This document shows, piece by piece, positions 1 to 8,270 of a stretch of DNA of 64,000 nt. Both the position numbers and the translations under genes were made by a program. Source of the DNA: Gp6-AA45 sp035652075 (GTDB lineage Bacteria; Acidobacteriota; Vicinamibacteria; Vicinamibacterales; CAVVIG01); NCBI GenBank assembly GCA_035652075.1, contig DASREL010000219.1, positions 1 through 64,000 of the forward strand, written 5' to 3'. Numbering within the stretch: the stretch's first letter is position 1; each line of letters starts with the position of its first letter. Under the pieces are notes generated by a model that had not been told where the DNA came from, searched no databases, and saw nothing but the letters and a program-made list of their open reading frames with translations.

Positions 1-401
1 ATCGACCGCATCACCCGCTCGGTGATGAAGCGCTCGATCTTGCCGACGACGCCTGGACGACCGGGCACCGCGGTCTGGATCGTCACCGTCGCTGCGCGTC
101 CCCCCTCTTCCGGCGACACCGTAAACGTCGTCACCGAGTCGACGGGTTCGACGTTCCGCTCGACGAGCACTCGCCCCGGCTCCGGTTCGCTGACGACCGC
201 GAGGAAATGCTTCGTCTGGCCGAGGACGGTCACGTCGAAACGGATCTTCGTCCCCGCGCCGACGCCCCCTTCTTCAACCCGCATGTTGCTGAATTGCTTC
301 GGCAGGATCGTCGGATGGCCCGTGTGGTAATTGCTGATCAGACTGTAGATGCGCTGCGGCGGCGCATCGATGCGCATGGAGCCGCTCACCGTGTACGTCA
401 T
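1..401 (-). CDS. SRPBCC (START-like) family protein, 3' end cut by the window edge
   Basis: The minus strand reads openly from an ATG at 401 to the left edge, giving about 133 residues with no stop. The protein begins MTYTVSGSMRIDAPPQRIYS, the typical opening of a SRPBCC/polyketide-cyclase fold in which a first beta strand leads into an 'IDAPP..IY' helix. Later segments such as GTKIRFDVTVLGQTK and FTVSPEEGG fit the beta-rich grip fold that binds hydrophobic ligands. There is no signal peptide, so it is probably cytoplasmic. It starts 17 bases after the stop of the Rieske gene and looks like the last gene of that operon. The ligand cannot be predicted. Confidence 0.75.
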   Translation of the reverse strand, partial: MTYTVSGSMRIDAPPQRIYSLISNYHTGHPTILPKQFSNMRVEEGGVGAGTKIRFDVTVLGQTKHFLAVVSEPEPGRVLVERNVEPVDSVTTFTVSPEEGGRAATVTIQTAVPGRPGVVGKIERFITERVMRS

Positions 402-418
402 ATGGGCTATGACGCCGC

Positions 419-865
419 TCAGACAGAAATGGTGGCGGCGGCCCAGCCGGCGGGATCGGCGTCGGACTTGATGATATGCGACAAGTCGACGAGCAGGTCG
501 TTACCATCGCGCCGAATCTTCAGCCGGTCCATGTTGCGCGTCGCACGGCCCGACATGAACGTGCCATTTGGCTGGTACTTGGAATCGTGTTTCGGGCACT
601 GGAACCGCATGTCTTTCGGCAGCCACTTCAACGCGGTGTTCTCGTGCGGACACGACAGGTTGAACGCGTAGACGTGACCCTGGTTGCGCACGATGATGAC
701 CTGCTCTTTGCGATCGATCGTGACGCCGTCGGCCGCCGGAAACGGATACTTGTGCTCGGAGCCTTGCGCGTACCCGTCGACGAACGCGACCGGGAGTGCG
801 GCGAATCCGAGCGCGGCGACGATCTGCAGGAACTCTCGACGAGAAGTACAGCTATTACAGTCCAT
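419..865 (-). CDS. Tat-exported Rieske [2Fe-2S] protein
   Basis: A 148-residue protein. Its N-terminus carries a twin-arginine signal (SRREFLQ at residues 8-14) followed by a hydrophobic stretch, so the folded cluster protein is probably exported through Tat, perhaps staying membrane-anchored. The Rieske cluster ligands are intact: C72-P-H74 and C90-P-K-H93. A second cysteine pair, as in quinol-oxidising Rieske proteins, is not obvious, so the fold may be nearer the ferredoxin or dioxygenase type. Its ATG overlaps the stop of the upstream membrane protein (ATGA), which indicates translational coupling. It likely passes electrons to or from the neighbouring membrane proteins, but the partner is inferred only from gene order. 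Confidence 0.88.
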   Translation of the reverse strand: MDCNSCTSRREFLQIVAALGFAALPVAFVDGYAQGSEHKYPFPAADGVTIDRKEQVIIVRNQGHVYAFNLSCPHENTALKWLPKDMRFQCPKHDSKYQPNGTFMSGRATRNMDRLKIRRDGNDLLVDLSHIIKSDADPAGWAAATISV

Positions 866-1338
866 CAGCCAATATTAGGAAGTGCGACGCCTGCGAGCGT
901 CGTCAGAAACCAGAGCGTGATGCTGGCGACCGCGGTGGTCTTCAGCATGCGCCATGCGCCGCCGTCCCCGGTGATCGCCCGGTGTTCGGCGCGCACCAGC
1001 AGCAGTCCGTTGACCGCCAACGCGACCACCAGCCCCATCTTGATCCAGAAAAAGCGCGAGTAGAGGAACGTCTCGGAGTCGGACGCGAAGAGCAGGAATC
1101 CGCTGATGCCGATGAGGACGAGCGAACCGATCACGACGCGATGCGTCCCCTCGAGCGATTCGAGCAGCGACCGGCGCGAGAAATCATCGTCGCCTGCAGC
1201 CATCAATACCGATCGATCGCTCGCGACGGCCAACCCGCCACCGGCGATCAGCGCGCCGACGTGGAAGAACGCCACGAGCGTTTTGATCGCCGCATGGTTC
1301 GCGTACAGCGACGCCCACGATGTGAAGACGTCCGTCAT
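865..1338 (-). CDS. four-helix membrane protein, unknown, in Rieske operon
   Basis: A 157-residue integral membrane protein with about four hydrophobic segments (roughly residues 20-42, 68-88, 95-115 and 135-153). Histidines lie at or near several helices: H14, H26 (VAFFHVGALIAGG), H66 (GTHRVVIG) and one in RAEHRAI. Such spacing is compatible with haem b ligation, as in b561-type four-helix bundles, but this is inference. Both ends overlap neighbours by four bases, so it is translationally coupled to the exported membrane protein upstream and the Rieske protein downstream. I do not recognise a named family. Confidence 0.7.
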   Translation of the reverse strand: MTDVFTSWASLYANHAAIKTLVAFFHVGALIAGGGLAVASDRSVLMAAGDDDFSRRSLLESLEGTHRVVIGSLVLIGISGFLLFASDSETFLYSRFFWIKMGLVVALAVNGLLLVRAEHRAITGDGGAWRMLKTTAVASITLWFLTTLAGVALPNIG

Positions 1339-1862
1339 CGATTGCCAACCAGCATCATCAGGTAGCCGCCGGCCGCGACGCCGAGCGACGTCAATGCGAT
1401 CATGCGATGTTGATCGCGTTGGTCGTTGTTCAATCCGAACAGATTCCGGCCTCCGGGTGCGGTCGCATACGCCGCGGCGAAACCCGCGTCGGCGCCAAGC
1501 ATGATCAGCCCGTGCGCGATGCGCAGCGCGCGATGGTTCGGATCCTTCCGCGCGTCCCAGAGATTCCAGACGCCCGTGACCGTGTTCAGCGCGAAGAGTC
1601 CCGTGACGGCGGTGCCGACGGCGATGTGCGCACCCTTATAGTTGTCGTTGCCATCGAAGGTCTGTTGCCCGAGCCACATTTCAGTGCCGACGAGCGGCAA
1701 CGTCGCGTAGCTCGCGATCCGATGGATCCTCGCGCGCGTCTCGTAGCCTTCGCTGTATTCGATCGCTTTCGGCCGCTGATCGGTCGCATCCTGCGCGCGA
1801 GCTGGAGCGGCTGTGATGCTGGCGACGGCAAGAATAAAGAAAGCAGTAATGGGTCTGCGCAT
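1335..1862 (-). CDS. exported membrane protein with four His-bearing helices
   Basis: I use the ATG at 1862 rather than the upstream one at 1931. It is preceded by AAAGGAAC six bases away and opens a clean signal peptide (MRRPITAFFILAVASITAAPARAQ). The mature part has four hydrophobic helices, each bordered by a histidine: RIHRIASY, GAHIAVGT, LRIAHGLIM and QHRMIALTS. One histidine per helix is the pattern of cytochrome b561-like di-haem bundles, although no named family is recognised. It is the first gene of the operon with the second membrane protein, the Rieske protein and the SRPBCC protein. Confidence 0.68.
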   Translation of the reverse strand: MRRPITAFFILAVASITAAPARAQDATDQRPKAIEYSEGYETRARIHRIASYATLPLVGTEMWLGQQTFDGNDNYKGAHIAVGTAVTGLFALNTVTGVWNLWDARKDPNHRALRIAHGLIMLGADAGFAAAYATAPGGRNLFGLNNDQRDQHRMIALTSLGVAAGGYLMMLVGNR

Positions 1863-1927
1863 CAGTGTGTTCCTTTCGATAGCAGGATTCCTGCCAGCGA
1901 AAATGCTCGGAAAACGCTCGATCGATG

Positions 1928-3325
1928 TCATCTGGCGAGTGCAGTCGGCGGGCGAAATGTCTCCGCGGAACCACGCGCCGTAAACCGGATTTCACGATCG
2001 CGTGCTCGTCCTTTCACTTCGTACACGCCGCCGAGCTGTAAGAAGGTCGTCGTCCGCTCGAGTTCGGAGACATCAAATTGCAAGGCGACGTCGAGGTCGG
2101 CGCCGTGCGCACGCACCCGAATGCGTCGCGGCGCACCGCGTTCGTCGTCTTCGTCGATCGCGACGTTCGTCGAGAACGCGAGCGGACCGTCTGGCGCGAG
2201 GATGCCGAGAAATCCCGGAATCCGATCCGGATCGGCGACCGACGCGGGCGGAAACACGCGTCCATACACGATCGAGAGATCGCCGTTCGAGACCTGCCCC
2301 CATTGCCAGCGCACGCCTTCCCAGAATCCCCAGTTGTGATCGTGATAGCCGGCGACGTTCGCGATCGCGATCGATTGGCCGTCGACGACGAGGTGACCGC
2401 GAAACGTTCCGGCGAGGACGGGGACGACGTAGCCGGAGATCCAGTTGTCGGCGCCCTGGATGACGGCGGGCGGAAGCGAACGCCCGGGCGCGGCGTCGAG
2501 CACGAGTTCGCCGGTGACGCCGGGCAGATTCAACGTGATGTGATATTGCGATCCTTCGAGGCGCACGCGATTGCCGCCGACCGTGATGTTGGGCGCGTTT
2601 GCGAGCAACGCCTCGTTGGCGACGCCGCCGGTCGTCACGTAACTCGTCGACGTGCCGTTGCGATCCAGTTGCAAGCGGACGCCGATCGTGCGCGTCCCGT
2701 CCGAGTTCAATCCACCGGCGATGAAGGACAGATAGAAACGCAAATCCGCCGAGCGTCCGTTGAAATAGAGCCATTCGGCCCATGAAGAACGGAGGCTGGA
2801 GGCCAGAGGCTGGAGGCTGGAGTCTAGAGGCTGGATGCTGGGGCTCGGAGGAATCGTGTGAAAACGATCGAGGGCGCGGAGGATCTCCTCTCGCGCCGGA
2901 TGCACCCACGCGGCGTCGCCGGGCGCGTCGGTCCACGAGAGCTGCGACGCGATTTCCGGATCGCCGACGCCGCGCTCGAGGCTGGGCACACCGGCGCGGA
3001 CGGCCACAGGCGTGACGCCCTCGCGCTGCACGAGATACAGCGTCGTCCGCCGCGATGGCGAGGCGACGCGGACGCGATCGCGATAGCGCGGCGATCCGAG
3101 GACGTCGGCGAGCAGAAAGCGCGCGCCGGTCAGCGGTCCAATGTCGCTCGAGACGACGACGTCGCCGCCGCCGCGGAGCGCTGGAGCATGCGATTGCTCG
3201 AGGATCACCTCGCCGACGCCGAGCAGTTCCACCATCACGCCGATGCCGAGACCGAAGCCTGCCGCGAGCACCGCGCTCCGCAGCGGCCTCGTCGTCAACG
3301 ATCGCAGCGCGAGGCGGAACATCAT
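1928..3325 (-). CDS. AttH/CrtC lipocalin-like protein with N-terminal membrane segment
   Basis: A 465-residue protein. Residues 1-75 resemble the first part of a MacB/FtsX permease (FRLALRSLTTRPLRSAVLAAG, then a hydrophobic helix and a short MacB-like domain). From about residue 185 the sequence looks like an AttH/CrtC (carotenoid 1,2-hydratase-like) lipocalin fold, with W and H rich motifs such as GYHDHNWGFWEGVRWQWGQ. In attEFGH-type loci an ABC ATPase and permeases precede such a protein, and this order is kept here: it overlaps the ATPase start by four bases. Residues about 161-179 (SIQPLDSSLQPLASSLRSS) are encoded by a short tandem DNA repeat and form a low-complexity linker. It probably acts at the membrane or in the periplasm on a lipid substrate, which is unknown. 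Confidence 0.72.
   Translation of the reverse strand: MMFRLALRSLTTRPLRSAVLAAGFGLGIGVMVELLGVGEVILEQSHAPALRGGGDVVVSSDIGPLTGARFLLADVLGSPRYRDRVRVASPSRRTTLYLVQREGVTPVAVRAGVPSLERGVGDPEIASQLSWTDAPGDAAWVHPAREEILRALDRFHTIPPSPSIQPLDSSLQPLASSLRSSWAEWLYFNGRSADLRFYLSFIAGGLNSDGTRTIGVRLQLDRNGTSTSYVTTGGVANEALLANAPNITVGGNRVRLEGSQYHITLNLPGVTGELVLDAAPGRSLPPAVIQGADNWISGYVVPVLAGTFRGHLVVDGQSIAIANVAGYHDHNWGFWEGVRWQWGQVSNGDLSIVYGRVFPPASVADPDRIPGFLGILAPDGPLAFSTNVAIDEDDERGAPRRIRVRAHGADLDVALQFDVSELERTTTFLQLGGVYEVKGRARDREIRFTARGSAETFRPPTALAR
2790..2843. repeat. imperfect tandem repeat (GGAGGCT units) inside a gene
   Basis: The plus strand shows repeated GGAGGCTGGAGGC-type units over about 54 bases. They lie in frame in the AttH-like gene and encode its Ser/Leu/Gln-rich linker. 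A related short stretch (gcctccaggctccagagg) lies between genes at about 55206-55223. Confidence 0.75.
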
Positions 3326-3987
3326 GCGACGAGGTGTCCGCTCTTCATCGACAGTCGCCGTGTGGCGCGGGCGGCGAGCGTCGGATTGTGCGTGACGAGC
3401 AGGATCGCCGTGCCGTCGGCGTGGACGCGATCGAAGAGCGCAGCGACGTGCTCGCCGGTCGTCTCGTCGAGTTCGCCCGTCGGCTCGTCGGCAACGAGCA
3501 GCACGGGCCGGTTGGCGAGGGCTCGGGCGATCGCGACGCGCTGCATCTCGCCTCCAGACAGTTGCGACGGCAAGTGGTCGCCGCGATCGCCGAGGCCGAC
3601 GTAGTCGAGCAGCTCGCGCGTCCGCGCGCGGCGGTCCGCGACGCCGACGCCAGCCTCGGACTGCGGCAGCTCGATGTTCTCGGATGCCTTCAACATCGGC
3701 AGCAGGAAGAAGCGCTGGAACACGAAGCCGATCCGCGTCAGCCGGATGCGGCTGCGCGCCGATTCGGTGAGTGCGGCGACGTCGCGCCCTTCGAACAGAA
3801 TCGACCCGCTCGTCGGCGTGTCGACACAGCCGATCAAATGCAGCAGCGTCGACTTACCGCAGCCGGATGGACCGGTGATCGCGACGTAGTCGCCCGGTTC
3901 GATCGTCATGCTGACGTCGCTGAGCGCGGTGACGGCGCCCGCGGCCATCGGAAACGTCCGGGTGACATGGCGCGCTTCGGCCACCAT
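3322..3987 (-). CDS. ABC transporter ATP-binding protein (LolD/MacB type)
   Basis: A 221-residue ATPase of the size and type that drives FtsX-like permeases. The Walker A motif GPSGCGKST is at residues 39-47, the signature is LSGGEMQRVAIARAL, and the Walker B motif is VLLVADEPTGELD, including the ADEPTGELD typical of LolD, FtsE and MacB. It powers the two permeases encoded just upstream, starting one base from the stop of the 385-residue permease, and its end overlaps the AttH-like gene by four bases. The four genes should form one transcription unit. The role is most likely mechanotransmission or lipid/lipoprotein handling rather than import. Confidence 0.95.
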   Translation of the reverse strand: MVAEARHVTRTFPMAAGAVTALSDVSMTIEPGDYVAITGPSGCGKSTLLHLIGCVDTPTSGSILFEGRDVAALTESARSRIRLTRIGFVFQRFFLLPMLKASENIELPQSEAGVGVADRRARTRELLDYVGLGDRGDHLPSQLSGGEMQRVAIARALANRPVLLVADEPTGELDETTGEHVAALFDRVHADGTAILLVTHNPTLAARATRRLSMKSGHLVA

Positions 3988-5144
3988 CAGATCACTTCTC
4001 GTCGCAGCGTCGACGCAATCGGCAGCGTCGACGCGAGCCAGATGGGATAAACGGCCGCGGCCGCCGCGGTCACGACAAAGACGGCGATGTGCACGATGAG
4101 CGCGCGCGGTTCGAAAACGAAGAAATGGAGACGCTCCGGGAGTGACGGCATCTGCCGCAGGATGCGATCGAGGCCGACGGCCAACACGCCGCCAACGGGC
4201 AGCGCGAGCACGGCCCCGGCGCCGACGAGCAATGCCGACTCCCAGAGCAGCATCGCGGCGATCCGTCTGCGCGCGATGCCGAGCGCGCGCAGCGCGGCAA
4301 TCTCGCCGAGCCGCTGGTTGATCGAAACCGTCAGCAGTGTGGCGATCAACAAGAACGCAAACGCAGTCGTCAGCGCCGACAGGACGCCCGAGATCTGCCG
4401 AAAGTACGCGAACCCGTTTCGGTTGAACTGCGCCACGACCTCTTCGTTCGAGTACGCGTGCACGTCCGGGCGAAGTGTTCCGATCTCGCGCGTGACGGCC
4501 GCCGCATCCGAACCGGCCTTGAGCGCCACGAGGATCACTTCCGCATCAACGTGCTCCTGCGCGACGAGGCGACGATACTCGGCCATCGACACGAGAGCCG
4601 TCGCGTCGCTCGAGGCGTTGAATCCGAAGTCGGCGAACGCGGTCACGTGGCAGTCAACGGGCGGCATCGCGGTCGCCGCGTCGGCGGAGGGCATCGGCGT
4701 CAGGCGAAACGTGGAGCCGGGACCGATGTCGAGCGCTCGCCCGAGCACGTGATTGATCTCGACCTCGCACCCCGTCGCGGCGTCACGCGTCGTCGACAGC
4801 GCGCGGCCGACGAGCGTCAGGCGTCGCGGCGGCTTCTGATCGGCGCGGCCCTCCGCGAGCGTGAGCGTGATCTGCGCGACGTCGGCGACGGACGGCAGTC
4901 GGGCGATCGCATCGGCGATCGTTTGCGAATCCGGAATCGGCACCCGGGCAAACCCCTCGCGCGCGAGCACGCGGACCTCGAATCCTTCGCTGTTCAGCAG
5001 GTCGGCGAACGACAACAGCAGCCCGTGCGACAGCAGCAGCATGTCGAAGAGCAACGCGCCGATGACTGTCACGCCGGCGATCGCCAGCATCGCGCGCACG
5101 CGATAGCGGGTGGTCGTTCGCCAGGCGAGTTGCAGCGGCGTCAT
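3987..5144 (-). CDS. FtsX-like ABC permease
   Basis: A 385-residue permease in MacB/LolC order: one N-terminal membrane helix (about residues 18-42), an extracytoplasmic MacB-PCD-like domain (about 50-250), then three C-terminal helices. The FtsX signature is visible around INQRLGEIAALRALGIARRRIAAMLLWES. It pairs with the 288-residue permease upstream, which it overlaps by four bases, and with the LolD-like ATPase downstream. It is placed like AttF or AttG of the att-type ABC systems. Confidence 0.92.
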   Translation of the reverse strand: MTPLQLAWRTTTRYRVRAMLAIAGVTVIGALLFDMLLLSHGLLLSFADLLNSEGFEVRVLAREGFARVPIPDSQTIADAIARLPSVADVAQITLTLAEGRADQKPPRRLTLVGRALSTTRDAATGCEVEINHVLGRALDIGPGSTFRLTPMPSADAATAMPPVDCHVTAFADFGFNASSDATALVSMAEYRRLVAQEHVDAEVILVALKAGSDAAAVTREIGTLRPDVHAYSNEEVVAQFNRNGFAYFRQISGVLSALTTAFAFLLIATLLTVSINQRLGEIAALRALGIARRRIAAMLLWESALLVGAGAVLALPVGGVLAVGLDRILRQMPSLPERLHFFVFEPRALIVHIAVFVVTAAAAAVYPIWLASTLPIASTLRREVI

Positions 5145-6007
5145 CGGCGGAAGAGTGCGAGGACGCTGCCGCGCAGGAGCGTCCAGGACGCCGCGATGCC
5201 GGCGAGGACGCCGAGTGGCGCGGCGATCGCGACCGCTTTCATCGCGAGCGGTCCGGTCACGCGGATGAAGACGAGCGCGGTGTCGTAGCGCGCCTGAAAA
5301 AATCGGTTGATCAGCCCTTCGGTGGCAAACGCGAGGGCGACGCCGAAGAGCGCGCCGCCAATCGCGATCATCAGCCCTTCAATGGCGACCGAGGTGAGGA
5401 GCGATCGCGGCGCGATGCCGACGAGTCGCAGGATGGCCACCGTTTCGCGCCGCTCCTCGGCCCGGATCACCATCAGCGCCAGCAGAAATGCCGTCGCGCC
5501 GAACATCGTCACGACCGAGATCGCGAGGTGGAAGCGATCGAGCACGGCGAACGGATCGTCTTGCGGAGGGCGCGATGTGGGCCGGACGGCGACTGTGGGC
5601 GCGCCGGCCGTGATGTCGTGCGCGAACGCGGCGGGGTCGGTACCCGGCGCAAGCGCAACGTTGATGCTACCGATCGCATCGGCGGACGCGGGGTCGTGTG
5701 GGTCCGTGACCAGCGTCAGCAGATCAGGCAGATGCATCCGCCCTTCGATGCGCTGGGCGGTAAAACGCATCGGATCGGGGGTGGGCTCGTAAATACCTGC
5801 TACACGGAAGCTCGACGAACGGCCGCCGGTCGGAGCCGTCGCAAGCGTGATGACGTCGCCGACGGCGAGATGCGCGGTCGCGGCGAGTTGCCGCGAAATC
5901 AGGATGTCTGGCGCCGTGTCGAGAATGCCGATCAGAGCGAGCGCCGCTGCGAACGCGACCACTCGCGGATTATGGCACGGGCACTGCATCGAACCTGAGC
6001 GGCTCAT
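5141..6007 (-). CDS. FtsX-like ABC permease, unusually short N-terminus
   Basis: A 288-residue permease with the C-terminal FtsX module intact: residues about 160-285 hold three membrane helices and the motif RAEERRETVAILRLVGIAPRSL. The N-terminal part is short. The usual basic 'RNLxRNxxRT' opening before the first helix is replaced by MSRSGSMQCPCHNPRV, so the gene may be 5'-truncated or start elsewhere. The ATG at 6007 overlaps the divergent ATG of the GH15 gene (bases 6005-6008 read CATG), leaving no room for a promoter between them. An alternative start is the ATG at 5989. It is the first gene of the ABC operon. Confidence 0.8.
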   Translation of the reverse strand: MSRSGSMQCPCHNPRVVAFAAALALIGILDTAPDILISRQLAATAHLAVGDVITLATAPTGGRSSSFRVAGIYEPTPDPMRFTAQRIEGRMHLPDLLTLVTDPHDPASADAIGSINVALAPGTDPAAFAHDITAGAPTVAVRPTSRPPQDDPFAVLDRFHLAISVVTMFGATAFLLALMVIRAEERRETVAILRLVGIAPRSLLTSVAIEGLMIAIGGALFGVALAFATEGLINRFFQARYDTALVFIRVTGPLAMKAVAIAAPLGVLAGIAASWTLLRGSVLALFRR

Positions 6008-7787
6008 GCGTTGCGACCGCTACGCGGCCATTGAAGACTACGCCGCAATCGGTGACGGACGGACGGTGGCGCTCGTATCGCGCGAGGGCGCGATCGACTG
6101 GTTGTGTCTGCCGAACATCGATTCGCCATCCGTGTTTGCGGCGATCCTCGATCGCGATCGAGGCGGGACGTTCGTACTGCAGCCGTCCATCCCGTTCGAA
6201 TCATCGCGCCGCTACGTGGCCGACACCAACGTCCTGGAGACCACCTTCACCACATCACGCGGCAGCGTCCGCGTCACCGATGCGCTGCTGCTGCCCGACG
6301 ATCACCTCGAGCCGATGCGCGAGCTCGCGCGCGCGATCGACGGCGTCAGCGGCACGGTGCCCCTCGGATGCCGCTTCGAGCCGCGGTTCAACTACGGCGC
6401 GGCGGCGCCGCAGTGGACATCACGGCACGGCGTACCGGTCGCGGCGTGGGAAGCCGAAGCGCTCGCGCTCTCGATGTGGAACGCGGGCGCACCGCAGATC
6501 GCCGGGGACGCGCTCACGTCGCAGTTCGAGGTCCGGGAAGGCGAGCGCGCGATGATCACGATGTCGACGGCGTATGCCGAACCGTTGATCCTGCCGTCAC
6601 GCGACGGCGTCGAATTGCGGCTGCGCCGCACGATCGACTTCTGGCGCGATTGGGTCTCGGCGCACACGTACGACGGGCGGTGGAGCGACATGGTGCATCG
6701 ATCCGCGCTCGCGTTGAAGCTGATGATCTTCGCGCCGTCCGGCGCCTCAGCCGCCGCCCCGACGACGTCGCTGCCCGAAGACGTCGGCGGTCAGCGGAAC
6801 TGGGACTACCGTTTCTGCTGGATCCGTGATTCGAACTTCGCCATCGACGCGCTGCTGCAGATCGGGTGCTACGACGAGGCGCACTCGCTGTTCTGGTGGT
6901 TCATGCACGCGACCGCGCTGACCGAACCGAAGCTGCACGTGCTCTACCGGCTCGACGGCGGCCTTGGGCGAGGCGAGTACGACCTGCCGCTCACCGGTTA
7001 CAAGGACTCGCGGCCGGTTCGCGTGGGGAACAGCGCCGTCGAACAGACGCAGCTCGATATCTACGGCGCCCTGTTCGAGACCGCGTGGCTGTATAGCGAA
7101 GGGCATCACACGATCGATCGCGACACGGGCCGCGTCCTCGCGCGCATTGCGGATTACGTGTGCACGATCTGGCGATGCCCTGACTCGGGCATCTGGGAAG
7201 TCCGCAACGGTCCGTTCCACTTCACGCATTCGAAGGCGATGTGCTGGGCCGCACTCGACCGCGCGGTTCGTCTGGCCGAGCGCGGTGAGGTGCCGGCGCG
7301 ACACATCGATCGCTGGCGTCGCGAGGCCGCCGAGATCACGCGGTTCATCGAAGAGCGCTGCTGGTCCGACCGGTGCCGCAGCTACTCCCGTGTCGCCGGA
7401 AGCGACGACGTCGACGCGAGCCTGCTGATGCTGCCGACGATTCGCTACGACGCCAACCCGGCACGTGTGGTCACCACGATCGACGCGATCGATCGTGAGC
7501 TTCGTGAAGGCGATTTCGTCTATCGCTATCGCGCAGACGATGGCGTGCCTGGTGGAGAAGGGTGCTTTCTGAACTGTTCGTTCTGGCTGGTGAGCGCGCT
7601 CGCGCGAACCGGTCGCGTCGACCAGGCCGCTGCGCTCATGGAGCGTCTCGTCGCACGCGCGAACGACGTCGGCCTGTACGCGGAAGAAGTCGACCCGTCG
7701 ACCGGCGCGTTTCTCGGCAACTTTCCGCAAGCGCTGGTCCACCTCGCGCTGATCGAGGCGGCGGTTGCCGTGGGATCGCGTCAATGA
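6006..7787 (+). CDS. glycoside hydrolase family 15 protein (glucoamylase/trehalase type)
   Basis: I use the ATG at 6006, giving 593 residues, because the protein from MRCDRYAAIEDYAAIGDGRTVA matches the usual start of bacterial GH15 enzymes; the upstream extension is arginine/alanine-rich shadow sequence. The (alpha/alpha)6-barrel region carries the family motif GGQRNWDYRFCWIRDSNFA, and a GGEGCFLNCSFWLV segment near the C-terminus contains a likely catalytic glutamate. No signal peptide is seen, so it probably acts in the cytoplasm on alpha-glucosidic storage carbohydrate or trehalose. Its stop overlaps the next gene (ATGA). Confidence 0.93.
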   Translation: MRCDRYAAIEDYAAIGDGRTVALVSREGAIDWLCLPNIDSPSVFAAILDRDRGGTFVLQPSIPFESSRRYVADTNVLETTFTTSRGSVRVTDALLLPDDHLEPMRELARAIDGVSGTVPLGCRFEPRFNYGAAAPQWTSRHGVPVAAWEAEALALSMWNAGAPQIAGDALTSQFEVREGERAMITMSTAYAEPLILPSRDGVELRLRRTIDFWRDWVSAHTYDGRWSDMVHRSALALKLMIFAPSGASAAAPTTSLPEDVGGQRNWDYRFCWIRDSNFAIDALLQIGCYDEAHSLFWWFMHATALTEPKLHVLYRLDGGLGRGEYDLPLTGYKDSRPVRVGNSAVEQTQLDIYGALFETAWLYSEGHHTIDRDTGRVLARIADYVCTIWRCPDSGIWEVRNGPFHFTHSKAMCWAALDRAVRLAERGEVPARHIDRWRREAAEITRFIEERCWSDRCRSYSRVAGSDDVDASLLMLPTIRYDANPARVVTTIDAIDRELREGDFVYRYRADDGVPGGEGCFLNCSFWLVSALARTGRVDQAAALMERLVARANDVGLYAEEVDPSTGAFLGNFPQALVHLALIEAAVAVGSRQ

Positions 7788-8263
7788 CGGCGTTCTGGTC
7801 TTCGTTCGCCGGCGGCTTCCTCGGCACGCTCGTGATGACGACGATGATGCGCGGCGCCGCCGAACTCGGATTGACGCGGATGGATCTCGCGTTTCTGCTC
7901 GGTACGTCGGTGACCGACAATCGGCGCAAGGCCAAGGCGCTCGGCTATCTGTTTCACTTCGTCCTCGGCGTCGGGTTCGCCATTCTGTATGGCGCGCTCT
8001 TCACGATCATCGGTTGGAGCTCGTGGTGGCTCGGCGCGTTGATCGGAGCGGCGCAAGCCCTCTTCACCGCGACGGTCCTCGTCAACGTGCTGTTGCCGGT
8101 CGTGCATCCACGGATGGCGACGCCGGACACCGCGGCGAACGATATCGCCCTCATCGAGCCGCCGGGGTTCCTGATGCTGAATTACGGCCGCAACAGTTTC
8201 CTAATCACGCTTCTCGCGCACGTCGCCTACGGCGCTATCGTCGGCGCCGTCGTCCGCATATGA
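7784..8263 (+). CDS. conserved multi-pass membrane protein
   Basis: A 159-residue protein beginning at the ATG that overlaps the GH15 stop (ATGA), so translation is coupled. About four hydrophobic segments are seen, near residues 3-22, 47-70, 75-100 and 137-158. The first, FAGGFLGTLVMTTMMRGA, is followed by the small motif LTRMDLAFLLGT, as in a family of uncharacterised bacterial membrane proteins (DUF6789-like; this name is from memory and unverified). There are no catalytic motifs. Confidence 0.75.
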   Translation: MTAFWSSFAGGFLGTLVMTTMMRGAAELGLTRMDLAFLLGTSVTDNRRKAKALGYLFHFVLGVGFAILYGALFTIIGWSSWWLGALIGAAQALFTATVLVNVLLPVVHPRMATPDTAANDIALIEPPGFLMLNYGRNSFLITLLAHVAYGAIVGAVVRI

Positions 8264-8270
8264 TCACGTC

